Assembly (NCBI GenBank): GCA_030386875.1
Contig: CM059562.1
Span: forward strand, 26,963,000-27,026,999
DNA length: 64,000 nucleotides
From: Morinoia aosen
Taxonomy: Eukaryota > Arthropoda > Malacostraca > Amphipoda > Talitridae
Direction of reading: 5' to 3'
Below are positions 46,992 through 59,769 of this stretch, one piece after another. A program made the translations under genes and the position numbers. The notes under the pieces were generated by a model. That model had not been told where the DNA came from. It worked only from the letters and a program-made list of their open reading frames with translations, and did not search any database. The number at the start of each line of letters is the position of its first letter. Positions within the stretch are counted from its first letter, which is position 1.

Positions 46992-49900
46992 TGGCCAGCA
47001 GGCCGGTTGTGTGAGACGATGTTTCCGAGAGATTCAAGTTATTTTTTAGTAATCAGAGCACGCTGATGCAAAGTGGATTAAGCGTAATAAAAACTCGAAT
47101 AAAAACCTCTACGCTTTCACGAGTAACTGATGAAAATAGTGCTTCTTCGAGAAAAAATTGAAGCAAAAACCGGGAGTTAATTATGAACAAGTGCTGGGAA
47201 TTATCTCCGCTCAGACTATACTTGAATGAAGATTTCCGATATTAGTAAGCGAATAAGTGATTTCGAAGTAATACATGTTCTTATCTAAAGACATTTTGCT
47301 TTATCTTTATTAATTGACAACAATTCATGGCAAGAAGAAAAATGAAGAAAAATTTCACAAGAATTTTTATTATTATTTATACTCAAATGTTGAGAGCGAT
47401 CAACAAAACTCTTAAAATTAATGCATTCATGGAAACGGAAATCTCGCCACCAATCAAACCACACAGTTTTCTCTGATGCTCGTGTTCGTAAGGATGCAAG
47501 AGTTTGCCTGAAGTCTTCATTTTGTAGCACAAATCATGAGGCTCCACCCAAGCGTGAGCTAAGCGTCCAGATTACATTTCGCTAAAGGAAAAATGTTCAC
47601 TGGGGTGGAAATAATTTTCTCCAATTTGTTCATGCAAGGTACGAGAAGACAGAAAACTAGTTTAGAGCAGAGGCTCGCACTACGTGAGAGATTCTATACT
47701 GCAAACTGATTGGCTAAGGTTTATAGAGATGCAAACTTGCTACATATTATTCACGTTCATTTACTATAAAGCGACTTGATTCCGTAAAGGAAAGGAACGT
47801 TGGAAACTCATAAATAAAATTACGATTTCACTTTCTTTTTCCCCACTTTTATGTCATTACCTTAATTGTGTGATAGCCGCATAGTATAAAATATAACTAG
47901 AAGTATAATCGCTGAATCGGAGACGCCATATCTAAAAGTAAAGTATTTTATCATGCTACGCGCTATATCATTTTAGTGGCGTTGAAATAATCACGCGACA
48001 CTCAGATGGAAAAGCGTAAAACTTAATTAAAAGTCTGGAAAAATCGACGAATCAAATAACTAGAAAATAGCCTACTTTCGTGTCCTCGATTATTGAATAA
48101 TGAATTACCATGTGAAATTTCAACAGAATTTTATCATAGTTTTCGAACGCAGAAAACAACAAACAACCAAACAACCATAAATCAATGGTTCTAAATCACT
48201 CACTGTAGATTAAAAAAGGCAGGAAAAGGATTGTGTAGCAATAAGGTTTTGAATCAATGGTCACCTAAAACCATCACACCAAGACGACGTGGATGCGCAG
48301 GGGGCAGTGATCAGAATTTTTTTTTCAATTTATAATTGGAAATTGAAACACAGCAAATACATATATTTATTCTAGTCATTTCCATCTTCTGAACTTTTTC
48401 ACGTAACAAAACTATAATTCTTTTGCGTAAAAAACTATACTTCCTTTCCTTTTGACTTCGATAATAAGCAAGACATGAATAAACAAAGCGCGCGTAAGCT
48501 CAACTTAAATTCAGGCGTCGCGTTCGCTGCAGCGGATTGTGTTCTGGAAAGAATTAAGCTATAAGAAACGCGGAAGCCTTCAACGCGGCAGTTATCCTCG
48601 CATAAGCGATATAAAGTTTTCTTAATTTGTTGAAGTCGTCTTGGAGCGGGAGAGGCCCAGCCTTGGACGTCATTGTTGAAACTTGCGCAATAGATTCGAG
48701 TTTTGATGGCATAACTTACTTAGTTTATGTGGGCCGAATGAAGACTGGTGGCCCGTCTGTAGACAGCCAAATTAAAAACAAAGACGTCAGGGGCCCACAG
48801 TCTACGGAAGCTTTTCTGGCCTTTCTTAATGGGCGCGCAGAGGCGAGAGGCAGACAGATGGTCACAGGTTACGAGCCGAGTTAATACGACCACGCTTTTG
48901 CTTTTGATTAACCCAAGCTAAGCGTATACTGTATTCAAAGGGACAGATGCTAGTTAGTCTACCAACGCTGATGAACCATGAATTTATTCATCTGGGGTTT
49001 ACATGCTTCATATATTAGTGTAAATATGATTCTACGTGCCTCCAGTGAATCTACTTCGAGCTATCACTAATTTACCGCTTATGTTGCTGAACGTAAACTC
49101 GCAACCTAATCACGTATAGTACTCAATGACACCTGCAAAAGTAGTTATCTGAATGTTAATTTCCGTCCAAACGTCAGAGGAAGACCTCGAAGTCGTTTTC
49201 TGAACTCGTCAGCTGAGAATGGAAATCTTTTGTGGCAACATTCTATAGGATTTGCGAACATCTCTACCGGAACAGAATAACCATCCACAGTTTCTATACT
49301 AAAAAAATATTTCCGATAAAAGCACGTAAAAATTGTACAGCAGATGTCCAATCTGGTTTTAAGTTTTTTCACGAAATATTCAATCTTGATCTTTCCAGTT
49401 TGCTGTTTATGGAAAAAAACATGATACATCATTTTGCTTCAATTTAACGAAAAAATAGTTAAGAGTACTGGCGCAAAAATTTAGTGAGTGCATGTTAAAA
49501 AGACGCTCTGAGTAAAGCATATTTGGGAGCAAGAATTGAAATTGATTCGGCAAATTAGCTCCAAAAGAAAACAAACGAAGTGTATTAAGAAATGGCAAAA
49601 AATGAACGCTAGTACACAATATTTTTCATCAGTATCAACGAGGAAACTTTCTAGCGCAGAGCTGTTCGTACGAAAGCAATTATAAACTATTTCTCAACTG
49701 AAATATTTACAGGAATTTTCTTCATGAAACATTAGCGATAACTTAGGTGAAATATCGTAAATCACGGCTGCACCGACCATGGATGAACTTTCAGTACATG
49801 TCAGTAAAAACTTTCATTGGATTGGACATTTTTCAATGATAGAAGATCCGATTCATCTTTGCTGAGGTTACCAAGAAATTCAAACGAGAATGAGTTACGA

Positions 49901-50835
49901 GCCTCGCGGAGGCGCTTCGTTCCCTTGAGTAACGGTCCGACCTGACCAGCGCAAGAGCAGCCACAGCCCCGTTAATCTCACGAGCAGCACAGCGTTTGCT
50001 TGGCCCAACGAGATTCAATCTCGGGAATCTATACGACTGCACTCATCTACGAAATTCTGTCGAAACTTTAGCAGTAAGATCGCGTGAGAAACAGCGGTCC
50101 GACGACCCGTACATGACGACGACATCGCTATCCTGAGCTCTGCGGAGCAATGCTCCTCCTACTCAGCAGATTGCTTTATCTCAGCCTACCGACCGCACCA
50201 CGGTGCCGAGTCTCGCCTCAAATTTACCCTGAAAATCTCATCTTATGAATGGAAACATTAGCGATGAAACGTATAAGAACTGTTCGCCTTGGCACATGAA
50301 AGTATTTTCGTGAAGTCGAGCCATTTTATTTTTCTTATTTCTATTAGAACAGAGCTTTGGCTTCAGAACTTAATTTACAACCGTACAGTCATTTCCAACT
50401 TGGACAATTGCTCGCAGGGTAACCACACGAGACCGGATGGCCTACCGTCCGCCGCTGCTCTGGGCCTGGAAGAGAGGGCCGAGGGCGTTTGAACTAAACT
50501 GAAGGCGGCTTAAAAACAACAAAAAGCAAGCTGGAGGGGAAACATACAATTAAAAACCAAATGAATTCCAGTTGAGGAGAAGCCTGTGGCTTTTAGGCGT
50601 AGTAAATGTGAGCTAAATAAGAATTCCACGGCTCTACAGCGTAATGAATGTGAGCTGAAAAAGAAGCCCGCTGCTCAAAATCATAATATACAATGTGAGC
50701 TGAATGATCGAAACCTTGCTGATCGAATGCGCAAAGAACGCAACCTGAATGGCAAGCCACAGGCTAACTCCAGCGTATCATGTGACAAAGATTCGTGTGA
50801 CTCAGACAAATTTTACAGTCGACTTATTGAATTTA
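46992..50835. other. AT-rich region without recognised gene
   Basis: No exon, RNA gene or repeat that I can support. Patches at 48480-48890 and 49890-50220 are less AT-rich but carry no recognisable domain. Confidence 0.45.
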
Positions 50836-51560
50836 ATTTAATTAGACAAGTTAGTTTAAGCCTTTCTAACCGCAACAAAGGGGCTAACAAAAGGGGAAGG
50901 ACACCATTTATTATGGAATTGAAGAGCTGAAAATCTATGCATAAGATGTGTCCCCACACTCTCCATTTAGAATCAACAAGATTGAAGAAAGTTTTTAGAA
51001 CATGATAGAAGTGGAAGAAAAAGTAACGGATTCTGAAAAAAATTAGATTAGATCAAAAGTTAGTTCAAGCCTTGTTAATCACAACAAAGGCGTTCCAAAG
51101 AAAAGAAAGATGAAGGCACAATTTAATATGGAGTTAAGGCAATGCGAAACCTATGCAGAAAGTGTCTTCACACACAATTTAGATAGGCAAGTTAGTTTGA
51201 GTCTCCTTACCAGCAACAAAGGAGTTCCAAAGAGAGGAAGAATGAAGCAACCATTTAGCATTGAGTTAGGGGAACGCGGAATCTATGCACAAGGTGTATT
51301 CCTACACAAGATCTCCTGCGCACAGTGAGTTATGAAGGAAGGCCATGAAACAAGATAAAAATTGAAGAAAAAATCAGAGGTACTGGAAAACTGGACCGCA
51401 GAGTACCGAGAAAAGATGGCCCGTAACAAATCAAAAACCTATTCTATTTTAACATGAGGAAGGCCTACGTAACCTCCAGCTCGGGACCTCGTTTTTTTGG
51501 GGGATTGATAATTCCCATAGATACAATAGGTTCTATCCCCCAGAGAAGATTATAACTTTG
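50836..51560 (+). repeat. R1 dispersed repeats, copies e, f and g in tandem
   Basis: Three head-to-tail starts (CAAGTTAGTTTAAGCCTTTC about 50845, GTTAGTTCAAGCCTTGTTAA about 51060, CAAGTTAGTTTGAGTCTCCT about 51188). Only the last runs to the full length, ending near TCTATCCCCCAGAG. The starts share one reading frame with KGVPKRGRM-like peptides. Copies f and g are joined in one frame from 51110 to 51328. Confidence 0.75.
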
Positions 51561-51837
51561 CGTACATATTTCTTTTGTCTATTTAGCCAGCTTCGGCAAA
51601 GTACAACTCACTGAAATTGCAATTCGTTGAATTATTTCAAAGCCTGTTCCCAGTTTTAGTACGACTTACTATTCTAGTACTGTATTTTAAAGATAAATTA
51701 CTTCCATTCACCGTTAATCTGTTGTTAAAATTCAGACACTAGACACGGGCAGTGTTCAGAGTTCGTTTAGGTGTGGACAGTCAGTTACGTGATTCTCGTC
51801 TAAGTCAATTTCTAGAAAATTTTGCTGTCAAGAAACA

Positions 51838-51843
51838 TTTATT
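51838..51843 (-). terminator. Candidate poly(A) signal for the minus-strand gene ending at 52060
   Basis: TTTATT on the plus strand is AATAAA on the minus strand. It lies about 217 nt downstream of the stop codon at 52060-52062, a plausible 3'UTR length. Confidence 0.4.
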
Positions 51844-52059
51844 TAGGTAACACGATCAAAATACAACAATTACAATATTAATAATAATTATAACAGATAC
51901 GAGGGTCCATACACAAGTACATAGCATAAGATACAAAAGTTTTGATAGAACACTAATTTTTTTCGTTTTTGTTCATTAAGTTATGAAGGATAGCATATTG
52001 TTTCTTCGATTACATATTTCCAGAGAGATCGGAAGGGATCGGACCAAAGAGTTCAGGCT

Positions 52060-52201
52060 TCAGGGGCTCGCGTATTGTATGGATCTTTTAATGATTTTGA
52101 AGGCAATGTAGATAGGCTGGATGAAGGCTTGCCACTCAGGGGCGGCTGCGTAGTGAAGGTTTTCCACTATCTCCATGGCGATAACTTGAATACTCAGATT
52201 T
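52060..52201 (-). CDS. Probable terminal coding exon of an unrecognised gene
   Basis: After the acceptor TTTCTGTTCAG|A, one frame reads 46 codons to TGA: it starts NLSIQVIAMEIVENLHYAA and ends IIKRSIQYASP. In an AT-rich neighbourhood it uses C-ending codons heavily (GCC, TAC, TTC, ATC, CAC, AAC), as the confirmed exons do. An AATAAA follows downstream. It begins in phase 2. I do not recognise the family. The product end looks helical and no membrane or catalytic motif is visible. If real, this gene would end between the visible LGR2 exons and the right edge, so the missing 5' exons of LGR2 must lie before it or the genes are interleaved. Confidence 0.55.
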
Positions 52202-53421
52202 CTGAACAGAAATTAAAAAAAGCTTTTCCTTTTATTCGAGATCGATAAATTTCTTCCGTTGCCGTGGGTATTTTTTCTTATTGTTATGAAAATAAATTTG
52301 CCATTTCTGTCCACAGAACCTTCATTGATTGCTCCCTTCCGTCAGATATCTCGCTGACGAAGAACTAACACTTCTTCAATTGAGATCTACACTATCACAT
52401 TTACTGTACTCGATCGCCGGTTTAATGCTCTTTGAGTTTTCAAAATGAGCAATATTTTACCCCTCAGCCCTGGCCTGCCGCAATATTTACCGCCGAGATT
52501 AATGGTGAGCGATTTTGAATAGAGCTTCCCAATTTCTTTTCTTATATCGTAGAGGGTAAGTCACTAGATTCGAATTTATTCCTTACGTTTCGCTTTACAA
52601 GAAAATATTTCCCCAAAGGCTGGGACTTGGAAATATTCGTCTCCATTTTTCGATTATTTGGATAAGCGCAGCGTAGTGGTTCTACAAATGCGGACATTCA
52701 TTCTGTGGAGGCACATTTCAATAGCTTATTGAAGGGTTCTTGTATTTCCTTTAACTTGTTGTCTATCGAAGGCATTCACATTTGAAGATCAATGTGCCTT
52801 CTCCCCCTTTCGGATTCATTTTTTAATTTAATTTTGTAACTCTTGTAGCATAGAAAGAAAGTTCTTTCTTGGAATAAATTAATTAATCCTGTAGTGTTAA
52901 ACGAGCTTTTTCTGGCGAAAGCTAGGAGCTTATTCGAGCACATCCTAATCTTGTGGTCTCTCAGCTCCCGGGCTTACCTTTTTATTTTCATATTGAATAG
53001 TACGTGTAAATTTCACTTATCATTTCCAATATAAGCAATGCGAGCTTTTCGCTGTCATAGAAACACTGAACTTTCATTTCTGTGCCACGACATTCTTTCT
53101 GAATTTTCCCTTTCATTTCGTCATGCTGGGTGACCAAATTCTACCTCGCACATTTTCATCACGTTTACAGTGGTATTGTGAGAAGCTCCCATTTTCGAAA
53201 GTGTTCTCGCGGAACCTAGCATGCTATACTCTTTTGATATTATTATTCACTTCATGAACGTTTCACTCTAAGAATATTTTTACATTTCATTCGAAAGTGT
53301 ACAACCAAGCATTGAGGTATCGATTTATTTAGAAAATGATCTTGAGTAACAACCTTCTGCACAAGTCATCGGCGTGACGGTTTTTTTCTGGGAGGCCCAA
53401 ACGTGTTGGTGGTTGCTTCAC

Positions 53422-53502
53422 CGCCCGCGAATCGCATGACTTTCTTCCAGTGCACCTCCATTGTGCGTGAAGTTCTGGTTCAGTACAAAACGCATGGCTA
53501 CT
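53422..53502 (-). CDS. Possible penultimate exon of the same unrecognised gene
   Basis: 81 nt between CTGGCCCAG|A and GGGCG|GTGAAG, phase 2 at both ends, so it splices in frame to the exon at 52201. It reads VAMRFVLNQNFTHNGGALEE then SHAIRG. Support is limited to phase, splice signals and higher GC. The polypyrimidine tract is weak. Confidence 0.28.
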
Positions 53503-56236
53503 CTGGGCCAGTGTGCTTTCGCCCTCAAAAATCTAACATATCTCCCTAAGGAAAAGCTCATTGCATGATAAGTTAACAGAGTACGCTTGTGAATGGAGTG
53601 TGGTTATCTTGATTGAAATTTCATAATATAAATGATGCTTAAATTAACTTCCTTTCAGTATTAACTCCCTAACAACATCGGTAGAAAATGTCTACTTCCT
53701 CGAATAAGAGGTTGGGATATACAGTGAACATTTACGTCAGATTCACAGTGTGCAAAATGACACATTTTAGGTTGTTTTAAGTAAGGTAATTTACGTCTCC
53801 AAAAAACTGTCGAAATTCGTAGTATGTTAATTTTCTGAGCTGTTTCTCGAGTTTATTCAGGTAAGCTGAGTCTATAAAACACGGTGTACTACGAAAACGA
53901 TTGGAGAGTGCAGTTTCATGGATTTTTTGAATTGTGAAACAGAAACATTTAGCAATGCTTCGCTTATCAAAGAATATTTTTTTTAAATATCCGTAACAAA
54001 GGATTTGCTAAACAAATTCCGCGTCACAACAAGATCACAAGAATTCACACAGCCGTACAGCACTGCAACGAATAAAGCCCATTTTTTTCTCGCGTGCATT
54101 CGTGCACCAATTTCTTTCAATGTACGGTTGCTAAAAAAAAGACAAGTGGTTGGCGTCAGCAAGAACGAAAATATAAATATTTATCGTTATGCAGGAGTGC
54201 TAGAGCAGATTTTACCACAAGCGTTGAAATAATAAAAATAATTAAATTGTTTCCTTAATTGGAAATGTGAACATTTGGATACAAACAACTTTGCGAATAA
54301 AGTCATAATAAATATTCTAGGCAATGCAAATGTTATGCCCTGCTATCTCTAGTTTCAAACACAGAATGATTGATTGGTTTTAAGAAAGTTTTAGCCTTTT
54401 TTTACCACGACAAAGATGTTCAAAGAGAGGAAGGACGAAGGCACCACTAAGAATGGAGTTAAGAGAAAGCGGAATCTATGCACAAGGTGCATAGAAACAG
54501 TAAGCTAAGAAAGAAGTTCATGAAACGAGAAAAAATTGAAGAAGAAAGTAGTAGGTCCTGAAAAACAGGACAGCAGTGAAGCGAAAAAAGGTGGTCCGTA
54601 ACATAACAAAAACATTTTATTTCAACAAAAAGAAAGCTTACCTAACTTCTAACTTTCAGCTCAGGCCCTCACATTGTCCCCTTGGGAGTGCTAATTCCCA
54701 TAGATACAATAATTGTATCCCCCTGAGGGGTAATTATCCTAGATATAATAGTAGTAGTAGCCTCTTGAGGGTTCAAACACAGAAGTAGGCGTAGATGAGT
54801 CCAAGAGCAGCGTATTTCGTGCAGAAAAAGAGGGTTCTCACTCCTTTTAATCTGCAAAACTTGATATTCTGTGGAAGTGTAAGACTTGCCCATTACTACC
54901 ATTGTGATCTTATGGATGGACTGTTCAACTTCCACAAGTAACCGTTCCCTGCCATTCAACATTCGATTCTATTTTATGTCAGCAGACACGTTAAGTTTAG
55001 TCATATTAACTCTGAAATATTTCAAAGAATTGAATTTTGTGTTTGAGCTTCAATCCTCAGTGTTCCTTAACGGCTCTGACCAATTTTAATGTCATCCTTG
55101 AGCTAACTTTGTATAGAGGGTATTTCTTTAGTTTCACCAACTTATTAACGTGAAAGACATTTTCTACCCTAGAAACAGCTTAGATTAGCTTTGCTTCCAA
55201 ATGGTCTACGTAAATATACTACTCTCACGCCTGACAGTGTATCTCTCACGAAGATCTAACTCTTCGTATAATTCTGTCGAGTTTCTTGAATTCTCTAATG
55301 CTTCTTTGAAGACTCTCGCTTTCTGCGACAGAAGGCGAGTCACATCCGACGCAAGACCCCAGGCTTGAACTCAACGTGCTCCTGCTCAGTCGCTAGGACC
55401 ACATCACATTAAGCTTTAGCTTCGAGTGCAAGTGACATTATTTTGCACCAAGCCGAGTAACTACCTCGGTGTCATTGCTTTCTCTTTGAGCATTCGAATA
55501 TGTTCTTCTTTATGAAAATTTCAGGAAATGCTGCTATTGCTGTCATCATCCCCGTGATAACGTTCTCTGTAATTGTTAAAATTGAAAGTATACACGCTTT
55601 CTGACCCTTTTTTTCGTTCTCCTTTGCCGCAATTTTTTCCTATCATATAGGTATACGTGGCCGATCTAAGATTCACAAATTATTGTTTTCTACGTCGACT
55701 ATTATTCTCTATGAAGTTTGCTGTTATAAAAAATACGGAAAGTAAAAATTTACCTACAGCTCATTGTGGCAGTGTACAATATATTTCAATACACGATGCT
55801 GAAACCACCAACTTTGATTCGATTTTCTTCAAACATTCACCTTTTAAAGTACGGTTACTATAAACAATAGCAGAAAGAAGCCATTGGGGAACTCTTTTTG
55901 CATCCGGCTTTTGTTAACAAATTTTTATTCGTACGTAATATGTACGGCACAAATAATGATAAGAAATGGATCAGCAGACGAGGGAACTTTTAGTTGAGCC
56001 ACGGCAATCTTGAAGGGATTTGTTGCAGTCTCAACCTCAATCCGGTTAAAGATTGATGGCGAGCGAGCGCGGCTATTTTCAGCAAGATGAATGGCTCGTA
56101 AATTAATTAAGTTCGTACGGGGACTAAATCTAAAATGACACTCTACATCGCCGCTTTTTCCTCCTTTTAATTACGCGGGAGCACATGGAGCCATTTTTAT
56201 CCCAGTTATCGCTTGAAGCTCCTAATGCACGGCTGA
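53503..56236. other. AT-rich region, one R1 copy
   Basis: R1 copy h lies at 54375-54745. No exon or RNA gene that I can support. Confidence 0.45.
54375..54745 (+). repeat. R1 dispersed repeat, copy h
   Basis: It runs from TTTTAGCCTTTTTTTACCAC to GTATCCCCCTGAGGGGTAAT. It shows the R1 3' end most clearly: AATTCCCATAGATACAATAA then TTGTATCCCCCTGAGGGG, which holds two short palindromes. Confidence 0.78.
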
Positions 56237-56273
56237 GTCTGCACCAGGGTTGCGGAGTCGGTGGAATAAATTT

Positions 56274-56556
56274 GCGACTCCGACTCCGACTCCGACTCCA
56301 CCTTTCCAGAATTTGGCGAATCCGACTCCGACTCCACCTTTTCAGAATTTGGCGACTCCGACTCCGACTCCACCTTTTCAGAATTTGGCGACTCCGACTC
56401 CGACTCCACCTTTTCAGAATTTGGCGACTCCGACTCCACCTTTTCAGAATTTGGCGACTCCGACTCCGACTCCATTTCTCCAGAATTTGGCGACTCCAAC
56501 ACAGACTCCGCCTATTCACAATTTTGTGACTCCAACTTCACCCATTCATAATTTAT
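56274..56556. repeat. Left subterminal GACTCC array
   Basis: 30-36-bp units: two or three GACTCC hexamers plus the 18-nt spacer ACCTTTTCAGAATTTGGC, about seven units, decaying to the right. The Ser/Glu- or Pro/Thr-repeat frames in it are not genes. Confidence 0.92.
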
Positions 56557-56814
56557 AAGATGAATATTTTATTTCTTAACTAGTGTACACAGACCGTAAA
56601 AAATGACAAAATTCAATACCTTTCTTCAACAAATTTTCGTTTGAGTGGAGTTTCCATGCTTTCAGCTTATTCCAAAGGTAACTTAATTTTCTTATAAGAG
56701 TAATAAACACTCAGAACACAGCATTTTTGAGCCGCAAGAGAAGTAGTTATAGCCATTCGTGTCGTATCCAAGATACAGAAATTCAGCATTACTGAAAGCA
56801 ACTGCAAACTTGTG

Positions 56815-56905
56815 TATGTATATTGTAATATGCAATACAGTACATTGCAATACAGTATATTGAAATATACAATACAGCATATTTCAATATGCAATACCCC
56901 GCCGA
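56815..56905. repeat. AT-rich inverted repeat cluster
   Basis: ATATTGAAATATAC and GCATATTTCAATAT form a hairpin within a run of (T/A)GCAATACAG-like units. It lies inside the 6-kb element. Confidence 0.7.
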
Positions 56906-57223
56906 ACTCGGTATTCACGATACAAACTTGAGTGTATAAGGCTCTGGATCGCTCTAATTGTGATGAAAGTGACTTATTACAGAGCTATTGCACAACGAAA
57001 ATGAGTGTATTAATTGACCGTGAACTGGAACCAAGACCGCCAGTGCTATTTTTTCCTATCAATTATTCTTAACAGCGTGACACAAAACGTATAAATAAAC
57101 ACACGACACTCATTCTTAGTAGTAAACGGTTGCAGGTGTTGAAACCTGTGCATATGTTCATTATATTCTTTATTAGCGAACGACTTTTAAATTGACTACA
57201 GATTGTTAATAATCAAGATACTA

Positions 57224-57410
57224 GTGTACATGATTGGTCAAAAATGACGGGATCCAATGGTATCGTTTTAAAAAAATCTCAAGATAAAAATGGCAAACAA
57301 ATATATCCATTGTAATAGTACCTGCGATTAAAATACAGTATTCTCGTACTTGTGCACTGGTAAAACTCGTATCACAGATACGGTCATTAAGCATCTTTAA
57401 AAACGTCACA
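57224..57410. repeat. Inverted repeat pair, left arm (partner 59581-59758)
   Basis: The complement of this segment aligns along about 180 bp with 59581-59758. Shared blocks include TTAAAGATGCTTAA, TATCTGTGAT, GTGCACAAGTA, TTTTAATCGC and ATCCCGTCATTT. Both arms end at GTGTACA. Confidence 0.85.
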
Positions 57411-57750
57411 AACGCACACAACAACCAAGCAAATTGTATAACATAATACCTACCTGAATTGTAATTTAAATTATTATTTGCAAGAGGTTTTTAAAAAATT
57501 TGCCATACCTTTTAAGCATTTAAATGCCTTTGAAATTTAAATGCAATGAGTCGCATTTTCTTGACAGTTGATTCGATTTTCACGCAATGTTTTTTACTTA
57601 TAAACATAAGTGAGCAGATGCCAGGTTTTTCATATTTCGATGGTATTTATGATACTGTCTAAGCACGCAGATTCCCATTGTAATGAGATAGGGGAAATTA
57701 CACACGAGAACATATACTTATCATAGACAGACACCTGGCTTTTTATTATA

Positions 57751-58522
57751 CCGGGTGTCCTATAAAAATGTCTCCGATTTTTAATTAATTATATCTCAGC
57801 TTTAAATTAACATATTTTAATTGCCTTTTTCCACAATGTAGTAAATTTTGTTTCCTTTTCGAATAATTTAAATTTTTGAAAATCGGTTGAATAACCACTG
57901 TACAATGTCCAATTTACTGAAACGAGCAGAAAAATTAATTGTTCGGAGGAAAAGTTTTTAAAACAAAATTAATATTCTTCCTTATTTTGTAGTTTCCATA
58001 AAACTCACCACACAAAAATTTTAAGGAGTAACAAATCATTACCTTATATAACGTTTAAATAAATGGGGTAATTTTAGTATCCAACGACATACCCTCCATT
58101 TCTCTCAAGGCAAGTATTACTTCTAGCCACCATTGAACGAAGAGTTTTACCCATTATTCCACCGTTTTTTATCAGTCCTTGAAACACTATTATTGAGAAC
58201 ACTTGAAACTTGAAACCTCTCAGAGGGTTTAAACACTTAGTTGTATGTACGATACATCGTTATGAGATTATTCTTAACAGTAGGTATTGAGGAATGAAGA
58301 AGAACACCAGTGTTGTTTTTAAAACTTTCCCTTTGAACAATTTTTCTACCCCTTTCAGTAAATCGATCGTCTTAAAGTTTATTCAATTGATTTTCAAAAA
58401 CTTAAATTATTTCAAAGGGAAACAAAATTGACTAAATTGTAAATAAAAGACAATTAAAATGTTAATTTAAAGCGGAGATATTATCAATTAAAAAGTCCGG
58501 GACATTTTTGTGGGACACCCGG
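57751..58522. mobile_element. 772-bp TA-flanked element with TIRs of about 220 bp
   Basis: The ends are CCGGGTGTCC and GGACACCCGG, flanked by TA at 57749-57750 and 58523-58524. The arms (about 57751-57970 and 58295-58522) are inverted copies with indels. The middle, read on the minus strand, has RTLRSMVARSNTCLERNGGY, compatible with the tail of a DDE transposase. Tc1/mariner superfamily is likely from the TA flank. It is non-autonomous. Confidence 0.8.
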
Positions 58523-59580
58523 TATAGTATTGATTGTTCTTATACAATAAATGGTCAAGTGTCTCCTTTGAACAAATTAATAAATAGGTTTAGCTATTTC
58601 GTGAGCGTAATCTCTCCTATGTTAATACAATGGAGTTTTAGGATTTAAAAATTAAGGGCAACTGCTCGAACATTTATTTCAAATACAGAAGAACTTCAAT
58701 GGAACAACAGCAAGTCGTTTCCCTTTTCTCCTGCGCAAAAAGAGAAACCGTACGCAAGTTAGGCAGATCTTGAGGATTCCAACAGTACGCTCAGCAGCGT
58801 CCTCTGTAATATTTTTATTATTAAATTCCTTTAAAATAGAGACCGAAGATCTTCTTTAACGTAAGGTTAGTTTTTAAAACGATACTCGCTAAAAACAGAA
58901 GACACCCAATGGACGCGGCCGGTCATCAGTACGGTACTCCGGTAGGGAATTTCAGAGGCGTTCTGAGTAGAGAGATACAGAGTTTTAAGATGTCTGGTCG
59001 CCGACTAGGTGAATATCGTATCTTATTGCAAGATTGCATATAGCACTAAGATTTTAACAATTATTTGACAATTAATTACCTTCAATAATAAGTGCCTGTT
59101 CAAGAGGCTGCAAAAGCCGGGTCGAGGAGTTCAAGTCGCAGAAAGAGACTACTTTTTACGCAAGAGAAATAAGTTAGAGGTACCAGACCCACTTTTATTA
59201 AAAGGACGACGTGCTGCCCAAGCAGAGCAAGCTCAAAGATAATTTAATGAGTGAACGCCAAAGCGTAACAAGTAATTTTAATTAAAGCTATTTGAGGTTA
59301 ATGCAGGTCTGCTAGAAGCGCAAACGTGCTTAATTATAGAAAGTTAAATTTAAACACATAAATCGAAAACAAAAGATGCAGCGGCAAAACAAAAAACAAC
59401 GAACAAAAAGATCTCATTTCATCAGTTTCAAATTTTTGTCTGTGAACTAAGAGAGGCCAACTGAAGAAAACTTTTTCTTCCACAAAGCCGCCATCAGAAA
59501 TATGGAAAATATTCAACAGGAAATTTCATTGAACAAACAAAATTGGCTGTTCGTCTTTGTTGGTTGATCTGTCTCCCTTT

Positions 59581-59758
59581 CATGTTCTTAAAGATGCTTA
59601 ACTACTGTATCTGTGATGCGAGTTTCACAAGTGCACAAGTATTAGAATATTTTAATCGCGGGTGCTATTAGGATGGAAATATTTCTTTATGGTCCACATC
59701 TGAAAGATTTCTCTACAGACAATATCGAATCCCGTCATTTATGACGAGTCGTGTACAC
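59581..59758. repeat. Inverted repeat pair, right arm (partner 57224-57410)
   Basis: See the left arm. The arms enclose about 2.2 kb that includes the 772-bp TA-flanked element, which suggests a larger inverted-repeat transposon nested in the 6-kb element. Confidence 0.85.
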
Positions 59759-59769
59759 AATTATGTATG

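Noticed and set aside
47285..47530. 81-codon minus-strand frame (SEKTVWFDWWRDFRFHE)
   Set aside because: No recognised family, no clear splice sites and AT-type codon use.
56130..56558. Overlapping frames rich in Ser-Arg, Ser-Glu or Pro-Thr in the GACTCC arrays
   Set aside because: Low-complexity by-products of the transposon's subterminal repeats on both strands.
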